Numbered from the stretch's first letter, positions 9,101 through 18,557 are shown. The stretch is 64,000 bases of DNA from Sporichthyaceae bacterium (GCA_036269075.1 DATASX010000045.1:55409-119408); one strand, 5' to 3'. Notes: generated from the letters alone by a model not told the origin. Translations and numbers: made by a program.

Positions 9101-10694
9101 CGCCGGTCGGCTGTCCGACGCGCTCGGCGTGGCCCTGCCGGTCGGGGTTCCGGTGGCCTTCACCGAGCCGGTGGCCGATCCGCTGGGCGACCTGCTCTCC
9201 CGGTGGGCCCGCACGCACGGGCCGTTCACCACCGGCGATGTCGCGACTCAGTTCGGTCTGGGCACGGCTGTCGTCCGGGCCGCGTTGACCCGGCTGCAGG
9301 CCGGCGGACGGGTGGTGGCCGGGGAGTTCCGGCCGGGCGGCGCGGGCGCGGAGTGGTGCGACACCGAGGTGTTGCGCCGGCTGCGCAGGCTGTCGATCGC
9401 CTTGCTGCGCAAGGAGATCGAGCCGGTCGAGCAGGTCGCGCTGGCCCGGTTCCTGCCCACCTGGCAACACCTCGGGTCCGATTCGTTGCGTGGGATCGAC
9501 GGGCTGCTGCGGGTGGTCGACCAGTTGCAGGGCGCCGCGGTCCCGGCCTCGGCGTTGGAGACGTTGATCCTGCCCGCCCGGGTCGCCGACTACCGCCCGG
9601 CGATGCTCGACGAGGTGACCGCGGCCGGCGAGGTGCTCTGGGCCGGGCGCGGCGCCCTGCCCGGCGACGACGGCTGGGTCTGCCTGTATCTGGCCGACAG
9701 TGCGCCGCTGCTGCTGCCCGCGGTCGACCCGGCCGCCGCTGAGGGCCAGTTGCCCGGCGCGGTGCTGGAAGCCCTGGCCGCCGGCCACGCACTGTTCTTC
9801 CGGCAACTGTCCGACCGGGTCGGCGCCACGGACGACACGGCACTGGCCAACGCGATCTGGGACCTGGTCTGGGCAGGCCGGTTGACCAACGACACCCTGG
9901 CCCCGTTGCGCACGTTGCTCGGTTCCCGGGGGGGCTCACGGAGCCGCCCGGCGGCACCACGCCCCCGGTACGCGGGGCGCCGGCAGGGGTTCGGGCGCCC
10001 GGTGATGCCGACCCGGTCCGGCCCGCCGACGGTGGCCGGCCGGTGGTCACTGCTGCCCGAACCGACCGCCGACCCGACCCGATGTGCCCAGGCCGCCGCG
10101 GACGTGCTGCTCGACCGGCACGGGGTGCTGACCCGTGGCGCGGTGGTCGCCGAGCGACTGCCGGGCGGATTCGCCGCGGCCTACCGGGTGCTGAAGGCCT
10201 TCGAGGAGGCCGGGCGGTGCAGCCGGGGGTACGTGGTGGCCGGGCTCGGCGCGGCGCAGTTCGCACTCCCCGGGGCGATCGACCGGGTCCGGGCCCAGCC
10301 CGCGACAGCCGATGCCCGACCGCGGGCGCTGGTGCTGGCCGCCACCGATCCGGCCAACGCGTACGGCGCGGCACTGCCCTGGCCGGCCCGGCCGGACGAG
10401 GCGGCCTCGGGCCACAAGCCGGGCCGGAAGGCGGGCGCGCTGGTGGTGCTGGTCGACGGCGCCCTCGTGCTCTACGTGGAGCGCGGTGGGCGTTCGCTGC
10501 TGACCTGGCCGGCGGCCGATGAGCGCCTGCAACCCGCCGCCGACGCCCTCGCGCTGGCGGTGCGCGAAGGCGCGTTGGGCAAGCTCACCGTCGAGCGGGC
10601 CGACGGCGGCGCCGTGGGCGATTCCGCGTTGGGTCGCGCGTTGGAGGCGGCCGGGTTCCGGGCGACCCCCCGCGGGCTGCGCCTACGGACCTGA
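6147..10694 (+). CDS. lhr: Lhr-like superfamily 2 DNA helicase
   Basis: 1515 aa, matching the long actinobacterial Lhr (about 1500 aa), an ATP-dependent 3'-5' DNA helicase linked to DNA repair in mycobacteria. The SF2 core fills the N-terminal part: Walker A APTGSGKT, YVSPLKALAVD, ITTPESL, the DEVH box IIDEVHA, and the SAT motif. Motifs of the second RecA fold follow: TSSLELGIDMG and LQRIGRAGH. A winged-helix/Lhr-core domain and a long C-terminal domain come after. GTG 6147 is chosen for its AGGATGG site; ATG 6132 is possible. The stretch near 9.95 kb (SRGGSRSRPAAPRPRYAGRR) is a basic low-complexity linker. Its gene neighbourhood upstream of clgR is usual. Confidence 0.92.
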   Translation: MTQPTPDPTPPDPGGALDRFAPATQAWFRGAFHAPTAAQAAAWDAIGAGRNVLVVAPTGSGKTLAAFLAALDGLTANPAPAERSQRCRVLYVSPLKALAVDVERNLRAPLAGIRQAAVRLGQPEPVVEVGMRTGDTSAADRRRLGTRPPDILITTPESLFLLLTSQARESLSGVETVIIDEVHAVAGTKRGAHLALSLERLDALLGRPAQRIGLSATVRPVEEVARFLGGAAEVAVVKPPSEKTVEVSVVVPVPDMSELAGSGMRDDGKPGNSIWPHVEERIHDLIAAHRSTIVFVNSRRLAERLTQRLNEIAAERAGESLPGAQSVQPAQVLAASGASRGAGEVLARAHHGSVSKEQRAITEEELKSGRLPAVVATSSLELGIDMGAVDLVVQVESPPSVAAGLQRIGRAGHQVGAVSRGVMFPKHRGDLVPAAVTSERMAAGSIEAIRVPRNPLDVLAQHLVAMVAMDEWDVEAALALVTRAASFTALPRSSFDAVLDMLAGRYPSDAFAELRPRLVWDRVTGTLRSRPGAQRLAVTSGGTIPDRGLFGVFLVGEKASRVGELDEEMVYESRVGDVFTLGSSSWRIEDITHDKVLVSPAPGQPGRLPFWKGDQLGRPIELGRALGAFQRELIRSDTATATERLRRCGLDDWAGKNLLAYLDEQRAATGHVPDDRTIVVERFRDELGDWRFCIHSPFGAQVHAPWALAISGRLRRQFGIDVQAMHADDGIVLRLPDIDELPDDGSLSAVLDPDDVSAAVTQEVGGSALFAARFRECAARALLLPRRDPGRRSPLWQQRQRAASLLSVAAQYPTFPILLETMRECLQDVFDVPGLTELMSDIAKGSVRVVEVETSMPSPFARSLLFGYVAAFIYEGDSPLAERRAAALALDSTLLAELLGAADLRELLEAEAIERVEGELQRLVTERQVHTLEGVADLLRWLGPLTTEEAIARGGTPTWLAELEATRRAIRVRIAGIERWAAVEDAGRLSDALGVALPVGVPVAFTEPVADPLGDLLSRWARTHGPFTTGDVATQFGLGTAVVRAALTRLQAGGRVVAGEFRPGGAGAEWCDTEVLRRLRRLSIALLRKEIEPVEQVALARFLPTWQHLGSDSLRGIDGLLRVVDQLQGAAVPASALETLILPARVADYRPAMLDEVTAAGEVLWAGRGALPGDDGWVCLYLADSAPLLLPAVDPAAAEGQLPGAVLEALAAGHALFFRQLSDRVGATDDTALANAIWDLVWAGRLTNDTLAPLRTLLGSRGGSRSRPAAPRPRYAGRRQGFGRPVMPTRSGPPTVAGRWSLLPEPTADPTRCAQAAADVLLDRHGVLTRGAVVAERLPGGFAAAYRVLKAFEEAGRCSRGYVVAGLGAAQFALPGAIDRVRAQPATADARPRALVLAATDPANAYGAALPWPARPDEAASGHKPGRKAGALVVLVDGALVLYVERGGRSLLTWPAADERLQPAADALALAVREGALGKLTVERADGGAVGDSALGRALEAAGFRATPRGLRLRT

Positions 10695-10721
10695 ACCGGG
10701 CTCAGGTGCGCGCCGGCAGCG

Positions 10722-11033
10722 TCAGGCCGCGACCACGGTCTGGTCGGCCGCGTCGGAGACCGAGATCGGCTCCAGTGGCAGCACGTTGGCCGGGACGGTC
10801 TCGGCCACGGCGAGTGAGTCGCTGACGTCACGCATCAGGTCGGACATGCGCACGCCGAGTGCTTCGCAGATGGCGGCAAGCAGTTCGGAGGACGCTTCCT
10901 TCTGCCCACGCTCGACCTCGGAGAGGTACCCGAGCGACACGCGGGCGGAGCCGGAGACCTCACGCAGGGTCCGGCCCTGGGCCTGCCGGCGGGAACGCAG
11001 CACGTCCCCCACGAGCAGTCTCAGCAGGATCAA
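10722..11033 (-). CDS. clgR: ClgR-type XRE family transcriptional regulator
   Basis: 103 aa. A Cro/C1-type helix-turn-helix fills residues 6-68: [41 protein letters not shown]. This is nearly invariant in ClgR, the activator of clp protease and other stress genes in actinobacteria. The start is the TTG at 11033, where the sequence [13 protein letters not shown] matches the family front and GGAAGGAAGG lies upstream. The C-terminus ends VVAA, a kind of nonpolar end that ClpP substrates often carry; ClgR is known to be degraded by ClpCP. It stands alone, 125 bp after cinA and convergent with lhr. A SigE/SigR-like promoter precedes it. Confidence 0.9.
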   Translation of the reverse strand: MILLRLLVGDVLRSRRQAQGRTLREVSGSARVSLGYLSEVERGQKEASSELLAAICEALGVRMSDLMRDVSDSLAVAETVPANVLPLEPISVSDAADQTVVAA

Positions 11034-11115
11034 CGTCCGGCCTTCCTTCCGACCTTGTCCGCGTGCCAGTTGTCACAAAGGTACTCGCCGACCGTCCCTC
11101 TTGCGATGTGTCCGG

Positions 11116-11139
11116 AACGTGTTCTTCATCGAACGTTCC
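11116..11139 (-). promoter_or_regulatory. ECF-type (SigE/SigH-like) promoter of clgR
   Basis: Read on the minus strand, GGAAC (11139-11135) and GTT (11118-11116) are separated by 16 nt, with C directly before GTT. This fits the GGAAC-N15/16-CGTT pattern of stress ECF sigma factors that drive clgR in mycobacteria and corynebacteria. The same interval holds GAACGTTC and GAAC-GT-GTTC palindromes, which could also be operator half-sites. Confidence 0.5.
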
Positions 11140-11158
11140 TAATTGCTGACAGGCGTCA

Positions 11159-12418
11159 TCAATTCCGGGTCGCGCGGACCGGTCGCGACGCGGGGGCATC
11201 GAGTAGCGGCAGGTCGAGCAGGTGCCGCCGGAGCAGGTCCAGGACGTGCACCACGGACAACTCACGGACCAGGTCGCGGCTCGGGGGCAGCGCCAGCCGG
11301 GCGACGACACAACCTTTGTCGGAGTCGACCGCTACGTACACGGTGCCCGCGGGAACGTCATCGACCGGGTCCGGCCCGGCCACGCCAGTGGTGGCCAGCC
11401 CGTACCGGGCGCCCAGCCGGGCGCGCACCCGGGCGGCCAGTGCCGCGGCCACGTCCGGATCGACCGGGCCCCGTTCGGCCAGCAGGTCGGCGGGTACGCC
11501 GAGTTCGGCCTTGGCCGCGGTGGCGTACACCAGTGCCCCGCCCAGGAACGTGGCCGAGGCACCGGACGGGTCGGTGAGCGCGGCACCGACCATGCCGCCG
11601 GTGACCGATTCCGCCACGGCCACCGTGCCGCCCTCAGCCAGCAGCAGGTCGCGCAGGACCTCCGGCATCTTGCGGCCGTCGGTGGAGTACGCGGCATCGC
11701 CGACTTGCGCAACGACCTGCTCGGTCGCCTCGGCAACCAGTTCCGGGTCGCCGGTGAGCCGCACCGCGACGTCGCCGGGGGCGGCGACGTACGCGAACCG
11801 CACGGCGCCGCGCGCCTCGAGGTCGGCCAGCGCCGCCGCGATCGTCGACTCGCCGGCCAGCGCCACCCGCACGGTCCGGGTCTCGCGTCGCTGCGTGGCG
11901 ACGGTCTTGGCCAGGTACGGCACCACCTGCTCGTCGAGCATGGCGACCAGCTCGCGAGGAACGCCGGGCAAGGCGATCACGACCGCGCCGGCGAGCTCCA
12001 TCCGCAGGCCGGGCGCGCTCCCCTGCGGGTTCGGCACGACCTCGGCCCCGACCGGGACGTCGGCCTGCCGCAGCGCCACGTCGGTCGGGACGACGTTCCA
12101 CTGCGCGTACCGCGACCGGATCACGTCGATCAGCGTCGGGTCGCGGACCAGGTCCACCCCGGCCGCTGCCGCGAGCGCGTCGCGGGTCAGGTCGTCGGAG
12201 GTCGGGCCGAGCCCGCCGCTGCACAGCACGATGTCGGCCCGCGCGGTGGCCGCCCGCAGCGCCGCGACGATCTCGTCGAGGTCGTCCGCCACGTCGCAGA
12301 CCATGGACAGGCCGAGCCCGAGCGAGCCGAGCGCGTCAGCAACCCGGGCCACGTTCGAGTTGAGCACCAGTCCGGACAGCAGTTCGTCGCCGACGGTGAG
12401 CAGCTCGACGCGGGTCAT
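11159..12418 (-). CDS. cinA: CinA-family NMN deamidase / competence-damage protein
   Basis: 419 aa, the full two-domain form. The N-terminal MoCF/COG1058 domain (VGDELLSGLVLNSN, CSGGLGPTSDDLTRDAL) acts on pyridine-nucleotide by-products such as ADP-ribose. The C-terminal CinA domain (VAVAESVTGGMVGAALTDPSGAS, LATTGVAGPD, PAGTVYVAV) is the nicotinamide-mononucleotide deamidase that recycles NMN. The stop is 125 bp from clgR and the start is 6 nt after pgsA, so it belongs to the ftsK-rimO-pgsA-cinA transcription unit. Length and motifs are complete. Confidence 0.93.
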   Translation of the reverse strand: MTRVELLTVGDELLSGLVLNSNVARVADALGSLGLGLSMVCDVADDLDEIVAALRAATARADIVLCSGGLGPTSDDLTRDALAAAAGVDLVRDPTLIDVIRSRYAQWNVVPTDVALRQADVPVGAEVVPNPQGSAPGLRMELAGAVVIALPGVPRELVAMLDEQVVPYLAKTVATQRRETRTVRVALAGESTIAAALADLEARGAVRFAYVAAPGDVAVRLTGDPELVAEATEQVVAQVGDAAYSTDGRKMPEVLRDLLLAEGGTVAVAESVTGGMVGAALTDPSGASATFLGGALVYATAAKAELGVPADLLAERGPVDPDVAAALAARVRARLGARYGLATTGVAGPDPVDDVPAGTVYVAVDSDKGCVVARLALPPSRDLVRELSVVHVLDLLRRHLLDLPLLDAPASRPVRATRN

Positions 12419-12424
12419 GGCAGC

Positions 12425-13024
12425 TCAGACCACCGGGGCCGTCCGGCGCAGCCGCAGAGCGCGCAAGAGATAGTCGTAGCCGGTGAGCAAGGCGACCACG
12501 ACCGCGGCGGTCATCAGCACCCGAGCGATGTCGTGCCCGAAGCCGGTGAACGGCAGGATCCAGAAACCGGTGCCGAAGCCGAGCAGCATCGTCTTCAGCT
12601 TCCCACCGCGGCTGGCCGCGATGACGCCGCGGCGGATGACCCAGAACCGCAGCAGCGTCACGCCGATCTCCCGGACCAGCACGATGATCGTGACGATCCA
12701 CGGCAGGTCGCCCAGCGTCGACAACCCGATCAACGCGGCGCCGGACAGGGCCTTGTCCGCGATCGGGTCGGCGATCTTCCCGAAGTCGGTCACCAGCCCG
12801 CGGCTGCGGGCCACCCGGCCGTCGAGGGTGTCGGTGACCGCGGCCACCGCGTACACCACCCAGGCGAACCAGCGCCATGAGTGGACGTGCCCGCCGCCGT
12901 GGAACAGCACGACAACGAAAACCGGGACGAGCAGCAGACGCAGGGCCGTCAGACCGTTTGCCAGGTTGGCGGCGCCGACTCGCGAGACGGGGTCAGCCAG
13001 ATGATCCTGCGTCAGGGCACTCAC
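12425..13024 (-). CDS. pgsA: CDP-diacylglycerol-glycerol-3-phosphate 3-phosphatidyltransferase
   Basis: 199 aa membrane enzyme making phosphatidylglycerophosphate, precursor of phosphatidylglycerol and cardiolipin. The CDP-alcohol phosphatidyltransferase signature is intact, with DGRVAR followed by G, D and D in the [10 protein letters not shown] segment (about residues 68-90). Several hydrophobic segments surround it. The GTG start overlaps the rimO stop in a GTGA. Paralogues for inositol phosphate exist in actinomycetes, but the position beside cinA and rimO is the usual pgsA site. Confidence 0.92.
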   Translation of the reverse strand: MSALTQDHLADPVSRVGAANLANGLTALRLLLVPVFVVVLFHGGGHVHSWRWFAWVVYAVAAVTDTLDGRVARSRGLVTDFGKIADPIADKALSGAALIGLSTLGDLPWIVTIIVLVREIGVTLLRFWVIRRGVIAASRGGKLKTMLLGFGTGFWILPFTGFGHDIARVLMTAAVVVALLTGYDYLLRALRLRRTAPVV

Positions 13025-14646
13025 CCGACCGCCCCGGCCAGCGCGCCGGCGAGTGCGCCGCCGCTCACCCCGACCGCCTCGGCCACCAGGTCCACCCCGA
13101 AACTCCCGACCACCCGGGCGGTCACGAACTCCCCGACGCGCGACTCGAACGGCCCGACCAGCACCACCCCGCCGTCGACCTCCGGCGCCTGATGCGCCGC
13201 GCGGCCCTCCGCGACCGCGGGCCCGAACCGGTCGTCCCCCGGGTAGTCGCCACCCTCGGTCGACTCGACCAGCACGATCACCTCGTCACCGACCCGGTCG
13301 GCGGCCCGGTCCTCGGCCACCTGCTCGACCAGCCGCGTGATCCGCTCGAGCCGATCGCGGATCTCCGCCTCGTCGACCTTTCCGTCGAACGCGACCGCCT
13401 CGGTGCCGTCCTCGTCGGAGTAGCCGAACACGCCGACCGCGTCGAGGCGGGCGGCACTGAGGAAGCGCTCCAGCTCCACGACGTCGGCCTCGGTCTCGCC
13501 GGGGAAGCCCACGATGACGTTGGTCCGGATCCCGGCGCCGGGCTGCCGCGAGCGGATGCTGTCGATCAGCTCGAGGAACCGGTCGGTGTCGCCGAAGCGG
13601 CGCATACGCCGCAGCACGTCGGCCGACGAGTGCTGGAAGGACAGGTCGAAGTACGGGGCCACACCGGGGGTGCCGGTGAGCACGTCGACCAGCGACGGGC
13701 GCATCTCCGCCGGCTGCAGGTAGTTCACCCGCACCCGTTCGACGCCCTCGATCTGCGCCAACCGCGGCAGCAGTCGCTCGAGCAGGCGCAGCTCGCCGAG
13801 GTCCTTGCCGTATGACGTCGAGTTCTCCGAGACCAGCACGATCTCGCGGACCCCGCCCGCGGCCAGCCAGGCCGCCTCCTCGAGCACCTCGACCGGCGGC
13901 CGGGACAGGAACGCGCCGCGGAACGACGGGATCGCGCAGAACGCGCAACGCCGGTCGCAGCCCGAGGCCAGCTTGAGCGGGGCCATCGGCCCGCCGTCGA
14001 GCCGACGACGCAGCGGACGCGGGCCGCTGCCCGGGCCGGCCCAGGCCAGCAGGTCCGCGACCGGGTCGGTGCCGGCTGGTGCATGCCCGGGAACGGAGAC
14101 GCCACCGGCGGCGGCCGGACGGTCGACGGGGGTCAGCGGCAGCAGCGCGCGGCGGTCGCGGGGGGTGTGCGCGACGTGCGAGACGCCGGCCACCGCGTCG
14201 CGCAGCCGGGAGCCGATGTCGCCGTAGTCGTCGAAGCCCAGGACGCGCGCCTCGGGCAGCGCCGCAGCCAACTCCGCTCCGTAGCGCTCGGCCAGGCAGC
14301 CCACGGCGACGACGGCCCGACCGGCCGCGCCGTCGACGATGTCGGAGGCGGCCAGCAGGGCGTCGATGCTGTCCTTCTTCGCAGCCTCGACGAAGCCGCA
14401 GGTGTTGACGACGATCACGTCGGCGCGCTCCGGGTCGTCGCCGACGACCCAGCCCGCCCCGGCCAACCGGCCCGCCAACTCATCGGAGTCGACCTCGTTA
14501 CGGGCACAGCCCAGGGTCACCAGGGACACGGTCGGGGTGGCCGACACCTCGACGGGTGCCTGCACGACCGGACGGGGTTCGCGGCGGCGCGCGGTACGGC
14601 GCACCACCGCGTCCGCCGGACGCGGTCGACGCGGGCGCGAAGTCAC
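13021..14646 (-). CDS. rimO: RimO, ribosomal protein S12 methylthiotransferase
   Basis: Up to 541 aa. This radical-SAM enzyme methylthiolates Asp of ribosomal protein S12. The UPF0004 domain begins [17 protein letters not shown]; cluster cysteines follow in [10 protein letters not shown] and VGCLAERYG. The radical-SAM motif is [19 protein letters not shown]-terminal TRAM domain is present. The first 35 or so residues are basic, proline-rich and not family-like, so translation may begin nearer the VSLVTLGC segment. GARNEVD-type front and SFRG identify RimO rather than MiaB. It overlaps pgsA by 4 nt. Confidence 0.93.
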   Translation of the reverse strand: MTSRPRRPRPADAVVRRTARRREPRPVVQAPVEVSATPTVSLVTLGCARNEVDSDELAGRLAGAGWVVGDDPERADVIVVNTCGFVEAAKKDSIDALLAASDIVDGAAGRAVVAVGCLAERYGAELAAALPEARVLGFDDYGDIGSRLRDAVAGVSHVAHTPRDRRALLPLTPVDRPAAAGGVSVPGHAPAGTDPVADLLAWAGPGSGPRPLRRRLDGGPMAPLKLASGCDRRCAFCAIPSFRGAFLSRPPVEVLEEAAWLAAGGVREIVLVSENSTSYGKDLGELRLLERLLPRLAQIEGVERVRVNYLQPAEMRPSLVDVLTGTPGVAPYFDLSFQHSSADVLRRMRRFGDTDRFLELIDSIRSRQPGAGIRTNVIVGFPGETEADVVELERFLSAARLDAVGVFGYSDEDGTEAVAFDGKVDEAEIRDRLERITRLVEQVAEDRAADRVGDEVIVLVESTEGGDYPGDDRFGPAVAEGRAAHQAPEVDGGVVLVGPFESRVGEFVTARVVGSFGVDLVAEAVGVSGGALAGALAGAVG

Positions 14647-14711
14647 AATTCACCAGCCTACGCGGCATTCGGGACCACTCCAGCCACCCGCACCGCCAGG
14701 GCACGCCCGGG

Positions 14712-15935
14712 TCAGCCGAGCACGGCCACCACAAGCAACGCGACAGGGTAGATCCCAGCCACCGCGAGCGCGCACAGCAGCACCAGAGTCCAGTTCCGCG
14801 GCATCCGAATCTGCGGCCGGCCGCCGACCCCGTAGGTCACGGTGTGCACGCCGCCGTACCTGGCGTCGAACTCCTGCAGCAGCGGTTCCGGGTCGACCCC
14901 GACCGCGCGGGCGATGCTGTCCAACCGCCCGCGGGCGAAGATGTCGGCGCCGCAGCCGGAGTAGTCGTCGTTCTCGAACTCGACCAGGCGGGCCACGCCG
15001 ATCCGGGTGATCCGGGCCAGTTGGTCGTGGGTCAGGCCGGCCGACTGCCGGGCTGCGGCCAGCGTCGCGCCGATGCCGGTCGACGGCATGACCGGGTCGG
15101 ACTCCCGGCGGCTGCCGGGCACGCGCGCCTGGGCAGCCGGACGGGGCTCGCTCCGGGGCGGGACGACCACCGCAAGCTCGGTGTACCGCTCGTCGATCGC
15201 ATTCGACAGTCCCTGGGCGAGGACCTCGAGTTGAACGGCGACGAGATCGAGGTCTGCCGCGTCGATGACGGGGTGCTCCGCCGCCGTGACACCCCGATCA
15301 TCGATGATCGGGCGGGGCACTCTCATACCCGGAGTGTCAACTCTCATACCCGAAACATCAGCTTCCGCGGGCTCCGCCTCAGCCACCGGGATCAGCACCA
15401 CCCCGCCGACGACCTCGTCGTCCTCGGGGTCGATGAACTCCGCCGCATCGAGGGGCGGGCCCCAGGGGTCGGTCGGCGTGAACGGGATCCACTCGGCCAC
15501 GGCCGCTTCGGCTACCGGCTCATCGACCGGCTCATCGACCGGCTCCTCCGGAACCTCGTCGACCGGGGGCGCCGGCGCCTCCCCCTCGAAGGCACCGGGC
15601 GCCTCGGCCGGAGGGTTCTCGTCCGCCGCGTACTCCGGCTCGTCCGGCTCGTCGTCGTACAGCGGGCAGTCGGGGTCGTGCGGGAGCTCGATCCCGAACA
15701 CCGTGGAGGTCCAGTCGGCGGGTTCCGGCTGCCAGCGCCGGCCCCCGGCGCGCGCCTCGCCGGCCGAGTGCACGCGGGGCGGCCCACCGGTCGCCGGTTC
15801 GGCGACCAGTTGCTGGACCCGGGCCGATGAGCTGCCGGCTTCGGTTCGCGACTTGCTGACGCGGATCATGCCCTCCCAGCGGCGCTGGGCCTGGCTCTGC
15901 TCCGGGTTCGTCTCCTCGACGATCGGCTCGTCCAT
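14712..15935 (-). CDS. RodZ-like membrane protein with helix-turn-helix
   Basis: 407 aa. About 280 residues of acidic, proline-rich, probably disordered sequence precede an HTH_25-type domain (IGATLAAARQSAGLTHDQLA... to QEFDARYG, about 288-357). One transmembrane helix lies at the C-terminus (WTLVLLCALAVAGIYPVALLVVAVLG). In RodZ the order is HTH, membrane helix, periplasmic domain. Here almost nothing follows the helix, so this is the short actinobacterial relative found beside ftsK. It may link the envelope to division or MreB-like systems; that is inference. Repeats PVDEPVDEPV occur near residue 135. ATG 15935 sits 3 nt after the ftsK stop, and a GTG at 15938 is an alternative. Confidence 0.75.
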   Translation of the reverse strand: MDEPIVEETNPEQSQAQRRWEGMIRVSKSRTEAGSSSARVQQLVAEPATGGPPRVHSAGEARAGGRRWQPEPADWTSTVFGIELPHDPDCPLYDDEPDEPEYAADENPPAEAPGAFEGEAPAPPVDEVPEEPVDEPVDEPVAEAAVAEWIPFTPTDPWGPPLDAAEFIDPEDDEVVGGVVLIPVAEAEPAEADVSGMRVDTPGMRVPRPIIDDRGVTAAEHPVIDAADLDLVAVQLEVLAQGLSNAIDERYTELAVVVPPRSEPRPAAQARVPGSRRESDPVMPSTGIGATLAAARQSAGLTHDQLARITRIGVARLVEFENDDYSGCGADIFARGRLDSIARAVGVDPEPLLQEFDARYGGVHTVTYGVGGRPQIRMPRNWTLVLLCALAVAGIYPVALLVVAVLG

Positions 15936-15938
15936 CAC

Positions 15939-18545
15939 TCACTCGCCTCGCAATCCGGCGACCACATCGGGCGCCTCGTCCGCGGGAATCAGCACGTCGC
16001 GAGCCTTCGAGCCCTCGCTGGGCCCGACGATCCCGCGACTTTCCATCAGATCCATGAGCCGACCGGCCTTCGCGAAGCCGACCCGCAACTTGCGCTGGAG
16101 CATCGACGTCGAGCCGAACTGCGACGTGATCACCAGTTCGGCGGCCTGACAGAGCAGGTCGAGATCGTCACCGACCTCGGAGTCGATCTCCTTGGTGGAG
16201 GCCGCCGGGACGGTGACGTCGTCGCGGTAGACCGCCTCCATCTGCTTCTTGCAGTGCTTGACGACCGCCGCGATCTCCTTCTCGGGCACGAACGCGCCCT
16301 GGACCCGGATCGGCTTGCTGGCGCCCATCGGCAGGAACAGGCCATCGCCCTGTCCGACGAGCTTCTCCGCGCCCGGCTGGTCGAGGATGACCTGCGAATC
16401 GGTCCGCGAGGAGGTCGCGAACGCCAGCCGCGACGGGACGTTGGCCTTGATCAGACCGGTGACAACGTCCACCGAGGGTCGCTGCGTGGCGATCACCAGG
16501 TGGATGCCGGCGGCGCGGGCCAGCTGCGTGATCCGCTGGATGTGGCCTTCCACGTCGCGCGGGGCGACCATCATCAGGTCGGCCAGCTCGTCGACGATCA
16601 CCAGCAGGTACGGGTACGGCTTGTAGATCCGCTCGCTGCCCAGCGGCGGGATGAGCCTGCCCTCGCGTACCGCGGAGTTGAAGTCGTCGATGTGCTTGAA
16701 GCCGCTGTGTTCCAGGTCGTCGTAGCGCATGTCCATCTCGCGGGCGACCCAGCCGAGGGCGTCTGCCGCTCGCTTCGGGTTGGTGATCACCGGGGTGATC
16801 AGGTGCGGGACGCCCTCGTACGCGGTCAGCTCGACCCGCTTGGGGTCGATGAGGATCAGCCGCACCTGGTCCGGGGTGGCGCGCATCAGGATCGAGACGA
16901 TCAGCGCGTTGATGCAGCTGGACTTGCCGGCGCCGGTGGCACCCGCGATCAGGATGTGCGGCATCTTCGCGAGGTTGGCGCAGACCATGCCGCCCTCGAC
17001 GTCCTTGCCCAACGCCACCAGCATCGGGTGCGGGTTGTCGGTCGCGGTGGGCGAGCGCAGCACGTCGCCCAGGGACACCAGTTCGCGGTCCGCGTTGGGG
17101 ATCTCCACGCCGATCGCGGACTTGCCGGGGATCGGCGAGAGGATCCGGACGTCGGCGCTGGCGACGGCGTAGGCAATGTTCTTGCTTAGGTTGGTGACCT
17201 TCTCGACCTTCACGCCGGGGCCGAGTTCGACCTCGTACCGGGTGACCGTCGGGCCACGGGTGAATCCGGTGACCTCGGCGTCCAGGTCGAACTGCTCGAG
17301 CACACCGGTCAGCTGCCCGACGACGTGGTCGTTGGCGGCGGTGCGTGCCTTGTGCGCGGTGCCCGCGGACAAGGCGGTCGGGACAGGTAGGCGGTAGCCG
17401 CTGTCCTCGCCGGTCCCGCCGGCGGGCGGCGCGGTGACGCCGATGACGTCGGTCGGCTTGTCCGTGGTCGAGTCCACGACCGTCGCGGGCACGGGCCCCG
17501 GGGCGGGTGGGGGGACCGGCGCGGGCCTCGGCTTCGGCGGCGCCGGGAAGTCGACGAGCAGGTCGTCCGCGGGCGGGCCCGGGGCGGGCACGCGACGAGC
17601 CGGGCGGGGCACCGGTGTGAGGACGGGGGTGTCGAACGGGATCTCCCCGTCCGTGCCGGGCTTGCGGCCGCGACCACGCCGTGGCGCCCGGTCGGCCTCC
17701 TGGTCGTAGGGGACGTCGCCGTCGCCGTAGGCCTCGCTGTGGGCCGGCTCCCATTCCCCCGGAGGGCCGAGCAGCGGCGTGGCCAACGCCCGCAGGCGCT
17801 CGGGCACCTGGCGCACCGGGGTCGCGGTTACCACCAGCAGACCGAAGACGGACAGCAGGACCAACAGTGCCGCGGCCACCGCGGAGGCCGTCGCCGCGGC
17901 CAGGGGCCCGGCGGCCAGGTAGCCGATCATGCCGCCGGCCCGGTGCATGGCCCCGGTGCCCTCCTGCGGGCGCGGGATGCCGTCGTGCAGTTCGACCAAG
18001 CCGCAGATGCCGAACGCCAGGCAGGAGGTGCCGACGGTGACCCGGCCTCCGGCCGAGCCGTCGCCGGTGTTGCGCAACACATGGACGCCCAACGCGATCA
18101 GCGCCGGCGGCACCACCAGGCCCACCGAGCCGAGGCTGCCGGAAACCACCGCGCGGACCACCGCACCGACAAAGCCGTGCAGGCCCCACCACTCACCGGC
18201 GGCGACCACCACGGCCAGGCCGACCAGGCTCAGGCCGAAGCCGTCGCGGCGGTGCTCCGGATCGAGTTCCCGCGCCGAACGGTTGACGCTGCGGATGACC
18301 TTGCCGATCCCGCGGGCGATGCCCAGGTAGATGCTCTCGACGAGCACCCACAGCCCCATGATCAGCCCGGATACCGGGTTGACCTTCATGGTCGAGACGG
18401 CGACCCGGCGCAACCGCGTGTTCGCGGTGCCCGGCGGGTCCAGCACGCTGCCCGCAGATCCCTTGACCGGCCGGGCGGAACCGCCTCGCCCGGCCGAAGC
18501 CTTGCGCTTGGCGGCCGGCGTGGATTTGGGCACACGTGTAGCCAT
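15939..18545 (-). CDS. ftsK: DNA translocase FtsK/SpoIIIE
   Basis: 868 aa. The N-terminal quarter has four or so membrane segments anchoring it at the division septum, then a proline-rich linker. The motor follows: Walker A AGATGAGKSS near residue 535, ILIDPKRVEL, Walker B LLVIVDELADLMM near 650, and the IATQRPSVDVVTGLIKAN motif. The C-terminal gamma winged helix (VITSQFGSTSMLQRKLRVGFAKAGRLMDLME) reads KOPS-type polarity sequences. It moves chromosomes through closing septa, including sporulation septa in mycelial forms. TAAAGT lies 6 nt before the ATG, suggesting a near-leaderless promoter; transcription likely continues into the RodZ-like gene and rimO. Confidence 0.96.
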   Translation of the reverse strand: MATRVPKSTPAAKRKASAGRGGSARPVKGSAGSVLDPPGTANTRLRRVAVSTMKVNPVSGLIMGLWVLVESIYLGIARGIGKVIRSVNRSARELDPEHRRDGFGLSLVGLAVVVAAGEWWGLHGFVGAVVRAVVSGSLGSVGLVVPPALIALGVHVLRNTGDGSAGGRVTVGTSCLAFGICGLVELHDGIPRPQEGTGAMHRAGGMIGYLAAGPLAAATASAVAAALLVLLSVFGLLVVTATPVRQVPERLRALATPLLGPPGEWEPAHSEAYGDGDVPYDQEADRAPRRGRGRKPGTDGEIPFDTPVLTPVPRPARRVPAPGPPADDLLVDFPAPPKPRPAPVPPPAPGPVPATVVDSTTDKPTDVIGVTAPPAGGTGEDSGYRLPVPTALSAGTAHKARTAANDHVVGQLTGVLEQFDLDAEVTGFTRGPTVTRYEVELGPGVKVEKVTNLSKNIAYAVASADVRILSPIPGKSAIGVEIPNADRELVSLGDVLRSPTATDNPHPMLVALGKDVEGGMVCANLAKMPHILIAGATGAGKSSCINALIVSILMRATPDQVRLILIDPKRVELTAYEGVPHLITPVITNPKRAADALGWVAREMDMRYDDLEHSGFKHIDDFNSAVREGRLIPPLGSERIYKPYPYLLVIVDELADLMMVAPRDVEGHIQRITQLARAAGIHLVIATQRPSVDVVTGLIKANVPSRLAFATSSRTDSQVILDQPGAEKLVGQGDGLFLPMGASKPIRVQGAFVPEKEIAAVVKHCKKQMEAVYRDDVTVPAASTKEIDSEVGDDLDLLCQAAELVITSQFGSTSMLQRKLRVGFAKAGRLMDLMESRGIVGPSEGSKARDVLIPADEAPDVVAGLRGE

Positions 18546-18551
18546 GGCGCC

Positions 18552-18557
18552 ACTTTA
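18552..18557 (-). promoter_or_regulatory. possible -10 element of ftsK
   Basis: TAAAGT fits TANNNT and ends 6 nt before the ftsK ATG, consistent with a leaderless transcript. No recognisable -35 element lies at the expected distance. Confidence 0.3.
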
